Below are positions 51,231 to 60,063 of a stretch of 64,000 nt of DNA, one piece after another. Both the position numbers and the translations under genes were made by a program. Positions within the stretch are counted from its first letter, which is position 1; each line of letters starts with the position of its first letter. Origin of the DNA: Ancylobacter defluvii (GTDB lineage Bacteria > Pseudomonadota > Alphaproteobacteria > Rhizobiales > Xanthobacteraceae). A model generated the notes under the pieces. The model was not told where the DNA came from. It searched no databases and saw only the letters and a list, made by a program, of their open reading frames with translations. The stretch lies in the NCBI RefSeq assembly GCF_018390605.1, contig NZ_JAHBGD010000024.1, positions 887,911 to 951,910 of the forward strand, given 5' to 3'.

Positions 51231-53489
51231 TCACGCGAAGTCGACGAATTTGTTGAAAGGCATTTCTCGGATGCGTTTGCCCGTCGCGGCGAAGATGGCA
51301 TTGGCTAGCGCCGGCGCCGCAGGTGGCACGGGTGGCTCCCCGATGCCCCTGACCGTGAAGTCGTTCTCCAGACCGCGCACCTCGATCACCGGGCATTGAT
51401 ACATGCGCATGGATTCGTGATGGTTGTAATTCGTCTGCTGTACGGCCCCCTTGGCATAGGTGAGTTCGCAGTTCATGGCGTGGCCAAGGCCCCAGACGAC
51501 ACCGCCCTGGACGAGATTCTGGAAGTTGACAGGATCCACGATCTTGCCGACATCGGCTGCCACCCAGACCTTGTCGATCCTGATGCCCGCGTCGGTCATA
51601 GTCACTTCGACGATCTCGGCGACGGCCGTTCCGAACGACTCGACAAACGCAACGCCACGGCCCTTTCCGCGTCCCAGCGGGCCTTTCCACTCCGCCATCT
51701 CGCCAACGGTTTCCAGGAGCTTCCGGTAGATTGGAATCCTGCACATCTCGATGCGCGCCGTGAGCGGGTCGAGCCCCGCGGCGTGAATCAATTCGTCGAT
51801 GAAACTCTCGGTAAAGAATCCATTGGCGGACGCCCCTACGGACCGCCAGGTCGTGGACGGTGACAGTCCTTGCACTTCGAAGCTCGTCGCCTGATAATTT
51901 GGGATGTCGTAGTAAACGTTCCAGATTCCAACCCCGAGCTGGCCATCGGGGTCCTTCGAGGGCGAGCCCATCCTCGCCAAGAGTTCCTTGAACGGCGCTG
52001 TCGCGGCCACCTTCAAATCAGCCGCGACGATCCTTCCATCCTTCACGCTTCCCCTGCACCGGCCCATCGCGATCTGCCGGGGAATGTCCTGCAGGAAGTC
52101 CTCCTCCCGCGAGAAGACGAGCTTCACCGGTGTCCCGCGCATCTGGTTCGCGATCTCGGCAAGCACTCTGATATTCTCGAATTCGAGCCGATGCCCGAAG
52201 CTCCCACCCATCCACTCGTTATGAAAGGTCACTTGTTCCGGCTTCATGCCGATCGCCGTAGCCGCGATGTACTGCACGGATTGCGGCGTTTGATGCCCGA
52301 CCCAGATTTCCATTCCCTTGTCGGTAACGATGCCTATGCCGTTGAGTGGCTCGAGCGGCTGATGCCCCACATAGGGTGCGCGGTATTCCGCCTCGATCAG
52401 TGTCCCATCTTTCAGTCCGGTGTCGATATTCCCGTCGTTGCGCCATTCCTTGGCGAGGAACTGCGGAGTGAAGGACGAGGCCACGGTCTTCCAGTGGTCG
52501 GCCTGCTCGGCCGGATATTTGCTCGGCTCCCACACGCAGTCGACAAGCTCGGCCGCCTGCATCGCGTACCAGCTGTTCGTCGCGATCACCGCGATGCCAT
52601 TCGATACCTTAAGGATCTTCTGGACCCCTGGCATCGACTGAGCTTTGCTTGCGTCGTAGGACTTGATCGGCTGCCCCTTGTTGGGGTTGAGCTTGACGGC
52701 CGCGTACACCATGCCGTCCATCGTCCGGTCGATACCGAACTTCATCTCGCCGGTGACTTTCGAGCGGATGTCGAGGCGCTCCATCGGCTTGCCGAGAATT
52801 CGCCATTGCGATGGATCGCGGAGCTTGTCGACTGAAACCGGCGTGATCTTCGCCGCATCGGCCGAAAGCGCGACGTAGGGGATCTTCGTCCCGTTCGGCA
52901 GGATCACGTTTCCGGCCTCGGTGCGAAGGTCGGCGGCCGGGACGCCACTGCGCGTGGCTGCGGCCGCCTTCAGCGTTTCGCGTGCAATCGCGCCGGCCAT
53001 GCGCAGCTTCTCGTAGGTATCGGGAATCGCACTGGAGCCCCCGGTCATCTGCAGACCGGCCTTTCTCAGCCATTCCAGCGCGGCCGCGCGAGCTTTCTCG
53101 GCTTCGGGGCTCTGGTCCGGCGCCATAAAGGGCGCAAGTTCGTGGGCAAAGCCGGTGTTGAAATAGGCGGGACTAGGTCCGGCGAACCGAATCTCGAATT
53201 GGTTGGGTTCGAGGTCCAGTTCCTCAGCGATCATGAGAGGTTGGATAGAACCAACGCCCTGGCCCTTGTCGGCATGCTGGGCAATCAGCGTGATTTTTTC
53301 CGGACTGATCTCGACCCACGGATTGAATGTAACCGACTGCGGACCGAGATCCGCCATCAGCGGATTCGTCGCGGCAGCGGAAGAAGGTGCCTGTTGCGCC
53401 TGACCATACTGACCGAAGGCCACACCGCCAGCGACCGCGACGGAGCCGAAAACGAAGGTGCGTCGCGAAAGACCTGGCATCTCGCCCAT
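51231..53489 (-). CDS. Xanthine dehydrogenase-family molybdopterin subunit (IorB-like)
   Basis: A 752-residue protein with a Tat signal (SRRTFVFGSVAVAGGVAFG) predicting periplasmic export. Molybdopterin-family motifs include WMGGSFGHRLEFENIRVLAE, WRSVGASANGFFTESFIDEL and the catalytic-glutamate region VRGIGEPPVPPAAPALANAI. Such enzymes oxidise N-heterocycles (isoquinoline, nicotinate) or aldehydes, with water as oxygen source. The ATG at 53489 is one base after the 2Fe-2S gene stop. The substrate cannot be inferred from sequence alone. Confidence 0.92.
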   Translation of the reverse strand: MGEMPGLSRRTFVFGSVAVAGGVAFGQYGQAQQAPSSAAATNPLMADLGPQSVTFNPWVEISPEKITLIAQHADKGQGVGSIQPLMIAEELDLEPNQFEIRFAGPSPAYFNTGFAHELAPFMAPDQSPEAEKARAAALEWLRKAGLQMTGGSSAIPDTYEKLRMAGAIARETLKAAAATRSGVPAADLRTEAGNVILPNGTKIPYVALSADAAKITPVSVDKLRDPSQWRILGKPMERLDIRSKVTGEMKFGIDRTMDGMVYAAVKLNPNKGQPIKSYDASKAQSMPGVQKILKVSNGIAVIATNSWYAMQAAELVDCVWEPSKYPAEQADHWKTVASSFTPQFLAKEWRNDGNIDTGLKDGTLIEAEYRAPYVGHQPLEPLNGIGIVTDKGMEIWVGHQTPQSVQYIAATAIGMKPEQVTFHNEWMGGSFGHRLEFENIRVLAEIANQMRGTPVKLVFSREEDFLQDIPRQIAMGRCRGSVKDGRIVAADLKVAATAPFKELLARMGSPSKDPDGQLGVGIWNVYYDIPNYQATSFEVQGLSPSTTWRSVGASANGFFTESFIDELIHAAGLDPLTARIEMCRIPIYRKLLETVGEMAEWKGPLGRGKGRGVAFVESFGTAVAEIVEVTMTDAGIRIDKVWVAADVGKIVDPVNFQNLVQGGVVWGLGHAMNCELTYAKGAVQQTNYNHHESMRMYQCPVIEVRGLENDFTVRGIGEPPVPPAAPALANAIFAATGKRIREMPFNKFVDFA

Positions 53490-53490
53490 G

Positions 53491-53952
53491 TCATTTCCCC
53501 CCCATCTTCTCGGCGGCCGCGTGGATCGCAACGCGAATGCGCTCATAGGTGCCGCATCGGCAGAGATTTCCCGACATGACCTCGTTGATGTCCTCATCGG
53601 TCGGCTTGGGAATCGCTTTGAGCAGTGAAATCGCCTGAATGATCTGGCCGGTCTGACAGTAGCCGCATTGCGGTACCTGATGCTCGATCCAGGCTTCCTG
53701 CACCGGGTGCAGCTTTCCGTTGCCGACCGCTTCGATGGTGGTTATCGCCTTGCCTGCGACATCCGCCGTACGCGCCTGACACGAGCGAACGGCTGCTCCG
53801 TCAATCTGTACTGTACACGCGCCGCACTGAGCTATTCCGCAGCCATATTTGGGGCTTGTAATGCCAAGCTCATCGCGCAAAACCCAGAGCAAAGGCATCT
53901 CCGGGACGACGTTTACCTGGTGCTTGGTTCCATTGACGGTTAGTTCGATCAT
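53491..53952 (-). CDS. 2Fe-2S ferredoxin-type subunit (IorA-like)
   Basis: A 153-residue protein. The plant-type 2Fe-2S ligands are in [17 protein letters not shown] with a fourth Cys in VRSCQAR; the second cluster is in [11 protein letters not shown] and [12 protein letters not shown]. It transfers electrons from the molybdopterin subunit to the cytochrome. No export signal is present, so it is probably co-exported with the Tat-bearing partner. Confidence 0.94.
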   Translation of the reverse strand: MIELTVNGTKHQVNVVPEMPLLWVLRDELGITSPKYGCGIAQCGACTVQIDGAAVRSCQARTADVAGKAITTIEAVGNGKLHPVQEAWIEHQVPQCGYCQTGQIIQAISLLKAIPKPTDEDINEVMSGNLCRCGTYERIRVAIHAAAEKMGGK

Positions 53953-54005
53953 ACCGACGCCTTTCCTCAGTAGACGTTGCTGTTCGTTGCCGCGAACACG
54001 GCCTT

Positions 54006-54437
54006 CTACGAGTCCGTGCTCTGGCTGATGGCCGCGGCCGCCGCCTCGGCCACCGCAATGTCCTGTTCGACCGAACCCGCACTGGTGCCGACCGCGCCGA
54101 CGATCTGGTCGTCGACCTTCACCGGCAGGCCGCCGCCAAAGATCACGACATTGCCGCCATTGCTCCGCTCGATCCCGAACAGTGGCGCCCCGGGCTGAGC
54201 CAACTCGGCGAGATAATCCGTCGTCTTGTCGAACATGCGCGCCGTCTTCGCCTTACCGATCGCGAGATCGATGCTTCCAGCGAGAGCGCCGTCCTGGCGT
54301 GTGAAGGCGATGAGGGCACCGCCAGCGTCAACCACCGCAATATTGTAGGGAATGCCGAGGCTCGCTGCCTTGGCCTCGCCGGCCTCGAGCATCTGCTTTG
54401 CATCCACTAGCGTCAGTGTATCGAGCGTGCGAGGCAT
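54006..54437 (-). CDS. GlcG/HbpS family heme-binding-like protein
   Basis: A 143-residue protein of the GlcG fold. [60 protein letters not shown] and [20 protein letters not shown] are typical. Members bind heme or degradation products and occur next to oxidoreductases. AAAGGGG before the ATG at 54437 favours this start over 54482. It is the first gene of the molybdoenzyme operon, 53 bases before the 2Fe-2S gene, and a shared direct-repeat motif lies about 200 bases upstream. Confidence 0.87.
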   Translation of the reverse strand: MPRTLDTLTLVDAKQMLEAGEAKAASLGIPYNIAVVDAGGALIAFTRQDGALAGSIDLAIGKAKTARMFDKTTDYLAELAQPGAPLFGIERSNGGNVVIFGGGLPVKVDDQIVGAVGTSAGSVEQDIAVAEAAAAAISQSTDS

Positions 54438-54633
54438 GCATCCCCTTTCTCTCGATCCGATTTCCATTCTGCTGGCCGACACGAACGCGACGAAAGGCAG
54501 CCACCAATAGCTATCGGCAGCCGGGTCCCAACCGAACGATTACTATCGTGGCGGCCGGCTTTCATCCGGGTCGGCCGCATTCGCCGTTCCGTATTGCCTA
54601 GGAAAACAGTTAGCATCGAGGCGCCGGGAGCCG

Positions 54634-54653
54634 CGGTTAAAAGATGTAAATTC
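54634..54653 (+). promoter_or_regulatory. Shared direct-repeat motif, copy 1
   Basis: GGTTAAAA-GAT-GTAAATTC, two half-sites about 11 bases apart, upstream of the GlcG-2Fe-2S-molybdopterin-cytochrome operon. Copies 2 and 3 precede the regulator and DJ-1 genes. Confidence 0.5.
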
Positions 54654-55039
54654 AAAACTGGTGCATTGTTCGCCTCGGCCCAGCTCGCCATAGGCAGGAA
54701 AACCGCCGAAGTTCTCGAGGCCGTCATGGACATTTTCGAACCGGGTTGCCGATAGCGAGAACGATGCCGGCGATCGATCTCGTGGCCCATCGTGGTCGGC
54801 GTTGGGGTATCGGCGCATTTTTTGGAAATGGCCGTCCACGAGTTGGACATCGGTTCGGCATATGCCTCATGCTTTGACCTTGACCAGTCTCATCGGCCTA
54901 GGATGTCGGAAACCGGGAGGTCCTCCAGGACCGGAGCCTTCCCTATTCGTGCAGGCGTGCTGCTTTCGTGGTCTCCTTTCTATCGTCGTCTGCAACGTGT
55001 CGTCTTGCGGAGCTAAACTCACTGGTGGGTAGCGCCGGC

Positions 55040-55058
55040 GTAAAAAGAGGTTAAATTC
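55040..55058 (+). promoter_or_regulatory. Shared direct-repeat motif, copy 2
   Basis: CGTAAAAA-GA-GGTTAAATT, about 105 bases before the regulator start, consistent with self-control by its winged-helix domain. Confidence 0.5.
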
Positions 55059-55164
55059 GCCAACACATCAAAGTTCATCACATTGAGACTTGGGTACGTT
55101 CCGCAAGATTCGGTTCGGCGCAACTCGCCAACAGCGCGTTCACGACGGAGTCATTCGAGAGCAC

Positions 55165-58050
55165 ATGCAACGATCCGACAGACCAAGCGGCAAGACATAT
55201 TGCTTCGGTGACCATCGGTTCATTCCAGACCGTCAATTGTTGATGCTTGGCGATAACCCGTTGCGTGTAGGAAGCCGAGCTCTCGATCTGCTTAACTTAC
55301 TGGTCAGCCACGCGGGGGAAGTCGTCGGCAAGGATGAGCTGATGCGTTTCGTCTGGCCGGACACCTTCGTCCACGAGAGCAATCTTAAGGTCAATATCGC
55401 CGCGTTGCGCCGTGCTCTTCCACGAACGGCCTCAGGCCTGTCGTGCATTGCCACTGTGACCGGGCGCGGCTACCGCTTCGTCGCGCCGCTACGCATCTAT
55501 GGAGACGATCAGCCGCAACTCTATTCCGGAGCGGCCAAGGCCCCTGTCCGGGAACTGCCTCGCCTCGCGGAAGTCATTGGTCGCGATGACGTCATTGCGG
55601 ACCTTGCCGACAGGCTTCCGGAGCGTCGATTCCTGACGGTTGTCGGACCGGCGGGAGTCGGCAAGACGACTGTCGCCATCGCCGCGGCAAAACGCCTTCT
55701 GGACCGGCATCGGGACGGCGTATGTTTCGTGGATCTCGCCGTCATCGGCGACCCCCAACTCGTGGACGCGACGATAGCGGCATCGCTCGGCATCGGCGGC
55801 AAATGGACGAATATGCTTGCCGGCATAGTCGAAGCACTGCGCAATCACGAAATGCTGCTCGTGCTCGACAATTGCGAGCATGTCCTCAGCACCGCTTCGG
55901 CGATCGCGGAACATCTGACGATGGCGCTTCCGGGTCTTCACATCATCGCCACAAGCCGGGAGCCGCTTCGATCACGGTCGGAGAGCGTCTATCGCTTGTC
56001 TCCGCTCCTGTATCCGGACGAGAACGGAGGCGAAAACCCGATTGACGCCCTGACCTTCCCCGCTGTCCAGCTCTTTGTAAGACGCGGAAACGAGGCGTAC
56101 GGCTGCCGGCTCGACGATGCGGACACGCCCGTCGTTGCAGCCATATGCCGGCGCCTCGATGGAATCCCGCTTGCAATCGAACTCGCCGCATCGCGGCTGC
56201 CGGTTTCAAGACCGTCGGTCTTGCTCGGTCTTCTCGAGCACAGTTTCGAGCCGCTTGTCGCCGGTTCCGAGGGAACTCCGCCGCGGCACCAGACCCTGCT
56301 CGCAACGCTCGACTGGAGCTACCAGCTCCTTTCCAGGGATGAGGCCCGACTTCTGCGTCTCCTGTCGGTTTTTTCGGCGAGCTTCTCTCTCTCCGATGTC
56401 ATCGGCGTGGCCGAGCACGTCGACCGAGGCATCGAGGAGATCGCGGCGTGCACGGAAAGCCTGGCAGCGAAATCGCTTCTGTCGACCGCGCACAATGCCG
56501 CCGGGCCGCGCTATCGGCTGCTCGACAGTACCCGCAGCTTCGCGGCCGAACGGCTGGCGGAGACTGGAGAAGCCGCCGACGCCCGATCCAGCCACGCGCG
56601 CTATCTTCTCCTGGTGTTCGAGCACGCCGAGGCGGAGTGGCAATGGCGGCCGAGGAACGAATGGACCGCCTCCTACGAGCCGCGAACGAACGACCTGTGC
56701 AAGGCGATCGACTGGACTTTCGGCGATGGCGCGCACCCCGAGGTCGGCGTGCGTCTCACCGCCGCCGCAATACCGTTCTGGGACGAACTGTCTACCGTCG
56801 CCGAAAGCCGGCGACGTGTCGAACGGGCGCTGCAATCCGCCGAAGCCCTATCGCGCTGCGACCCCACCGTCAGGATGAAGCTCATAGCGTCCCATGCCTC
56901 GGGTCTCAATTTCTCCGGCCATCTCGGTCCGGAAGCCGATGCGGCGTGGATGGAGGGCAACCGCCTGGCGCACGAGATCGGCAATGTCGATTACCAGCTC
57001 CGCACCTTGTGGGGCCTTGGCATACTGCAAAGCTTCACCGGGCGGCACCCACAGGCGATCGCCACGCTCAGGCAGTTCGCCGAACTTGCCGGCCAGGAAG
57101 ACGAGAGGCAGGTAGTCGCGGAGGGAGAGCGCGTCAGGCTGACGGCCATCTTCTACTGCGGCGAGGTCCGGCGAGCGCACGATGAGCTGAAACGGCTCGT
57201 GCGGGAGCATGCGACCACCGCCAAGCGCTCGGGCATCGCTCGCTTCCAGATAGACCGGTTCGTATCGATTCGGGTGGCGCTGGCGATGACGGCCTGGGTA
57301 GCGGGAGATCGCCGCACAGCGACGGCGGCGCTCCGGGACGCGCTCGACCATAGTCTTGCGCGTGACCATATGGTCTCGCTTTGCAACGCCCTTGCTCAGG
57401 CGGCGCTTCCTCTCGCTTTCTGGTCAGGTGAGACGGAGATTGCACGCCAACATCTTGCGACGCTTGCCCACAATCTTACCTTGCGCGAAATCGCAATCTG
57501 GCGGCCTGTCTGTCGTTTCTATGACGGCGCCGTGGGAAGCATGGACGGCGACGCCGAAGGCGTCGACACGATGCGCCTGGCGATCGAGCAACTCGTCGCC
57601 AACAACTTTCTCGTTCGGGTGCCAGTCTATCTCGCCATCCTCGCCGAAGCCGCGTTGCGTCACGGGCGCATCGCGCTCGCCCGCGACAGCCTGAGCGCCG
57701 CTTTCGACCGTGCCGACCGGCAGGGTGAGCATTGGTCCAGGCCGGAACTGCTGCGCGTGCGCGCGCTTCTGCAGCGACTGGACGGTGACCTGTCCGGTGC
57801 CTCTGAAACGCTGCTGCTCGCTGCGGAGACCGCTAGGGAAAGCGGCGCACTTTTCTTCCGGCTCCGTGCCTCGACAGCCCTGGCGGAACTGTGGGTGGAA
57901 ACCGACCGGCATGTGGCGGCAGCCGAACTGCTGTCACCCGTCTGCGCGGAATTTGATGACGTAGTACCTTGCGTGAACGTGGCGAAGGCGCGTCGACTGC
58001 TGGAATCTCTCGGGCAGCGGGACACGGCCCTGCGCACCAGCGCATCCTGA
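55165..58050 (+). CDS. Winged-helix / ATPase / TPR transcriptional regulator
   Basis: A 961-residue protein. Residues about 10-108 are an OmpR/PhoB-type winged helix (RALDLLNLLVSHAGEVVGKD, HESNLKVNIAALRRALP, VTGRGYRFVAPL). A STAND/NB-ARC-like ATPase follows: Walker A TVVGPAGVGKTTVAIAAAKR (about 160), Walker B LLVLDNCEHV, sensor IIATSREPLR, GIPLAIELAASRL. The C-terminal 450 residues are TPR-like helical repeats. There is no receiver domain, so it probably senses a ligand through the TPR/ATPase part. The ATG at 55165 has GAGAG upstream. It is divergent from the molybdoenzyme operon and convergent with the DJ-1 operon. Confidence 0.9.
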   Translation: MQRSDRPSGKTYCFGDHRFIPDRQLLMLGDNPLRVGSRALDLLNLLVSHAGEVVGKDELMRFVWPDTFVHESNLKVNIAALRRALPRTASGLSCIATVTGRGYRFVAPLRIYGDDQPQLYSGAAKAPVRELPRLAEVIGRDDVIADLADRLPERRFLTVVGPAGVGKTTVAIAAAKRLLDRHRDGVCFVDLAVIGDPQLVDATIAASLGIGGKWTNMLAGIVEALRNHEMLLVLDNCEHVLSTASAIAEHLTMALPGLHIIATSREPLRSRSESVYRLSPLLYPDENGGENPIDALTFPAVQLFVRRGNEAYGCRLDDADTPVVAAICRRLDGIPLAIELAASRLPVSRPSVLLGLLEHSFEPLVAGSEGTPPRHQTLLATLDWSYQLLSRDEARLLRLLSVFSASFSLSDVIGVAEHVDRGIEEIAACTESLAAKSLLSTAHNAAGPRYRLLDSTRSFAAERLAETGEAADARSSHARYLLLVFEHAEAEWQWRPRNEWTASYEPRTNDLCKAIDWTFGDGAHPEVGVRLTAAAIPFWDELSTVAESRRRVERALQSAEALSRCDPTVRMKLIASHASGLNFSGHLGPEADAAWMEGNRLAHEIGNVDYQLRTLWGLGILQSFTGRHPQAIATLRQFAELAGQEDERQVVAEGERVRLTAIFYCGEVRRAHDELKRLVREHATTAKRSGIARFQIDRFVSIRVALAMTAWVAGDRRTATAALRDALDHSLARDHMVSLCNALAQAALPLAFWSGETEIARQHLATLAHNLTLREIAIWRPVCRFYDGAVGSMDGDAEGVDTMRLAIEQLVANNFLVRVPVYLAILAEAALRHGRIALARDSLSAAFDRADRQGEHWSRPELLRVRALLQRLDGDLSGASETLLLAAETARESGALFFRLRASTALAELWVETDRHVAAAELLSPVCAEFDDVVPCVNVAKARRLLESLGQRDTALRTSAS

Positions 58051-58051
58051 A

Positions 58052-58357
58052 CTAGCCGTTCTTGTTCGCCACCAGAGCAGGATCGAGGACGAAGGCGCTC
58101 CGCTCGGCGAGGTCGGGTATTTTCGTCAGGTAGTTCTTGTAGTGCGGCGTCTCGCGGTGCGCCGCCACCGAGGCATTGTCGACATAGAGTTCATCGAGAA
58201 TATAGCGGTCGGCTTTCGCCTGATCCCGCCAGACATCCCACCGCAGATTGCCTGGCTCCGTTCTGCAGTGGGGCGCCATGCCGAAGAGCAATGCCTCAAG
58301 TTCCCCGGCCTTGCCCGGCTTGGCAAGCAAAGTGGCTATGGTCTTGACGTGCGGCAT
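58052..58357 (-). CDS. Antibiotic biosynthesis monooxygenase (ABM) domain protein, putative quinol monooxygenase
   Basis: A 101-residue dimeric alpha/beta-barrel ABM protein: VKTIATLLAKPGKAGELEAL, TEPGNLRWDVWRDQAKADRY and ILDELYVDNASVAAHRETPH. Relatives oxidise quinols (YgiN) or degrade small aromatic or heme-like molecules. It is the last gene of the DJ-1 - hydrolase - ABM operon and ends 2 bases from the convergent regulator gene. Confidence 0.9.
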   Translation of the reverse strand: MPHVKTIATLLAKPGKAGELEALLFGMAPHCRTEPGNLRWDVWRDQAKADRYILDELYVDNASVAAHRETPHYKNYLTKIPDLAERSAFVLDPALVANKNG

Positions 58358-58369
58358 GATCAGACTCCG

Positions 58370-59118
58370 CTATTTATCCGCAGTCTCGATGAAGGCTGCG
58401 ACCTCTTTGGGATGCGAGAGCATCACGGCATGGCTGCTGTCGATCTCGACGGTTACAGCGTCGGCCCGTTTAGCGAATCTCCGCTGGAACGTCGGAGGGA
58501 TCATCATGTCTTTCGTGGTGACCAGGAAATGCGAGGGCTTGGCCTTCCAAGCGACTTTGCTGTTCGGAGTCTGCACCGCCTCCAGACCCCACGGGACCTG
58601 GGCCGCAGCCGTGAAGCCTGTAATCGAGACGTCGACATCGGCTGCAAATGCATTCGGGAATTTCGACGGGTCGACCAGCAGGTAGCCGTCACTGGGTGGC
58701 AACAGCGGTGCGGCCGATTCTCCAGCTGGAACCGGCTGTTCCGCAAGCGATGCCACCGACTCCCCGGAGTCGGGCGCAAAGGCCGCGATATAGACCAGGC
58801 TCTGCACCTTAGGGTTATTGCCCGCCTCGGTAACAACCATGCCGCCATAGGAATGGCCGACGAGGATCACCGGGTGTTTCGCCGCGGCGACAACGCGCTC
58901 CGTGGCCGCGACGTCACCGCTGAGGCTGATGGTCGGGTTCTGGACGACCAGCACCTCATACCCGCCGTTGGTCAGAGTGTCGAACACGGCCCGCCAGCCG
59001 GAGCCGTCGACGAACGCGCCATGCACCAAGACGATTGAAACGGGCTTGTCGGCGGCACGGAGGCGACTGGAGAAATAGCGATCATGGCGGCGAGCGATAC
59101 CCAGATTGAGCGTTTCAT
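58370..59118 (-). pseudogene. Secreted alpha/beta hydrolase, frameshifted after its signal peptide
   Basis: The hydrolase domain reads from about 59054 to the stop: IVLVHGAFVDGSGWRAVF, Ser in LVGHSYGGMVV, Asp in the mid-region, and His in EIDSSHAVMLSHP. A signal peptide (MKRSIWVSLAAMIAISPVAS) starts at ATG 59118, four bases after the DJ-1 gene stop, but in another frame; 749 bases to the stop is one short of whole codons. So a single-base deletion (or sequencing error) lies in the region coding VASAADKP. The downstream frame's first start is TTG 59029, which would drop beta strand 1. Confidence 0.7.
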
Positions 59119-59122
59119 CGTT

Positions 59123-59920
59123 TCAAGCTCCCGAACACTTCCGGTCCAACGCGGCGATCAGGGCCAAGGCGATCGGATGATCCGAGCGCGGATTCTGCCC
59201 GGTGATCAGTTCGCGATCCTCGACCACGTGAGGCTCGAAATCCGGACCGACCGTTGTTTTGGCGCCTGCCAGGTCCAGAGTTTCGGGCATATGGAAATAG
59301 AGCTCGCCGTGTAGGATGTTGTCCTCGATGGGCTTCTCCTCGCTGCCCGAATAGACTGTCATCCGGTAGCCGGCATACTGCCATCCCTTCGCAAGTTCGG
59401 CTGCCTTGGCTCGGTCGCCCTGAATCAGCGCCGCGCGAAACTCTTTCGCCCCATGCAAAGCGGAGATCGAGACGATCGGGCCGTGGCAGAGCAGCGCGGT
59501 GGGCTTTCCGGCCGCATGGAAATGCCGAAGTATCTCGCCCGCGTCGGGATCCTGCATCAGATCGACGACAGGGCCTTGGCCTCCCGGAGCGAACACGCCT
59601 GCATAGTTGTTCAGCCCCTCCTCGACCACCGATCGCAAGCTGCGGCCCTGGTTCGTCGATGGATCGTTGGCGAAGAAATCCTTGCCACGCCGATAGGCCG
59701 CCTCGTCGCCGCCGAAATGCTGGACCGCATCGGACGCCGGGTCGATATAGGGCTTGGCGCCCGAAGGGGTAGCGAGCAGAACTTCATAACCTGCCCCGAC
59801 AAGCGCCATCATCGGCACCACCGTCTCGTTGAGATACTGTCCCGTGGGTCCCGTGCCGCCTCCCTGAATTTCGATACGTGTGGCGTTCGAGCCCAGCACC
59901 ACCACTTTTCCCTTGCTCAT
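59123..59920 (-). CDS. DJ-1/PfpI family protein (Hsp31-like, class I glutamine amidotransferase fold)
   Basis: A 265-residue protein. The nucleophile elbow is TALLCHGPIVSIS (Cys-His), with GYEVLLATPSGAKPYIDPAS near the N-terminus, NNYAGVFAPGGQGPVVDLMQ for the acid residue, and a C-terminal Hsp31-type extension (DLAGAKTTVGPDFEPHVVED). Family members are chaperones, glyoxalase III or isocyanide hydratases. It is first in an operon with a hydrolase and an ABM protein, and the third direct-repeat motif lies about 95 bases upstream, pointing to electrophile or aldehyde stress. Confidence 0.9.
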   Translation of the reverse strand: MSKGKVVVLGSNATRIEIQGGGTGPTGQYLNETVVPMMALVGAGYEVLLATPSGAKPYIDPASDAVQHFGGDEAAYRRGKDFFANDPSTNQGRSLRSVVEEGLNNYAGVFAPGGQGPVVDLMQDPDAGEILRHFHAAGKPTALLCHGPIVSISALHGAKEFRAALIQGDRAKAAELAKGWQYAGYRMTVYSGSEEKPIEDNILHGELYFHMPETLDLAGAKTTVGPDFEPHVVEDRELITGQNPRSDHPIALALIAALDRKCSGA

Positions 59921-60010
59921 GAAAGCCTCCTGATGCTTCGCGGTGGGTGGCGGACCGAAGCCGGCCGTCCGGGAACTGCGGAGACGATATCGCGGCGACT
60001 GCAGGACGGC

Positions 60011-60032
60011 TGGTTAAAAGAGGTAAAAGCCG
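60011..60032 (+). promoter_or_regulatory. Shared direct-repeat motif, copy 3
   Basis: GGTTAAAA-GA-GGTAAAAGCC, a near-perfect direct repeat, about 95 bases upstream of the DJ-1 gene and just past the stop of the MFS gene. Confidence 0.55.
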
Positions 60033-60063
60033 AAGCGGGTCGTTGCGGATCGGCCCGGCGACG

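Larger units (their letters stand above)
54438..55164. other. Divergent regulatory region without a recognised gene
   Basis: A 727-base gap between the molybdoenzyme operon and the large regulator gene. No frame gives a recognisable product. It holds two copies of the shared direct-repeat motif (54634-54653 and 55040-55058), described separately. Confidence 0.5.

Noticed and set aside
54413..54850. 145-codon minus-strand frame upstream of the GlcG gene
   Set aside because: It overlaps the GlcG start and the motif region, and the peptide shows no domain.
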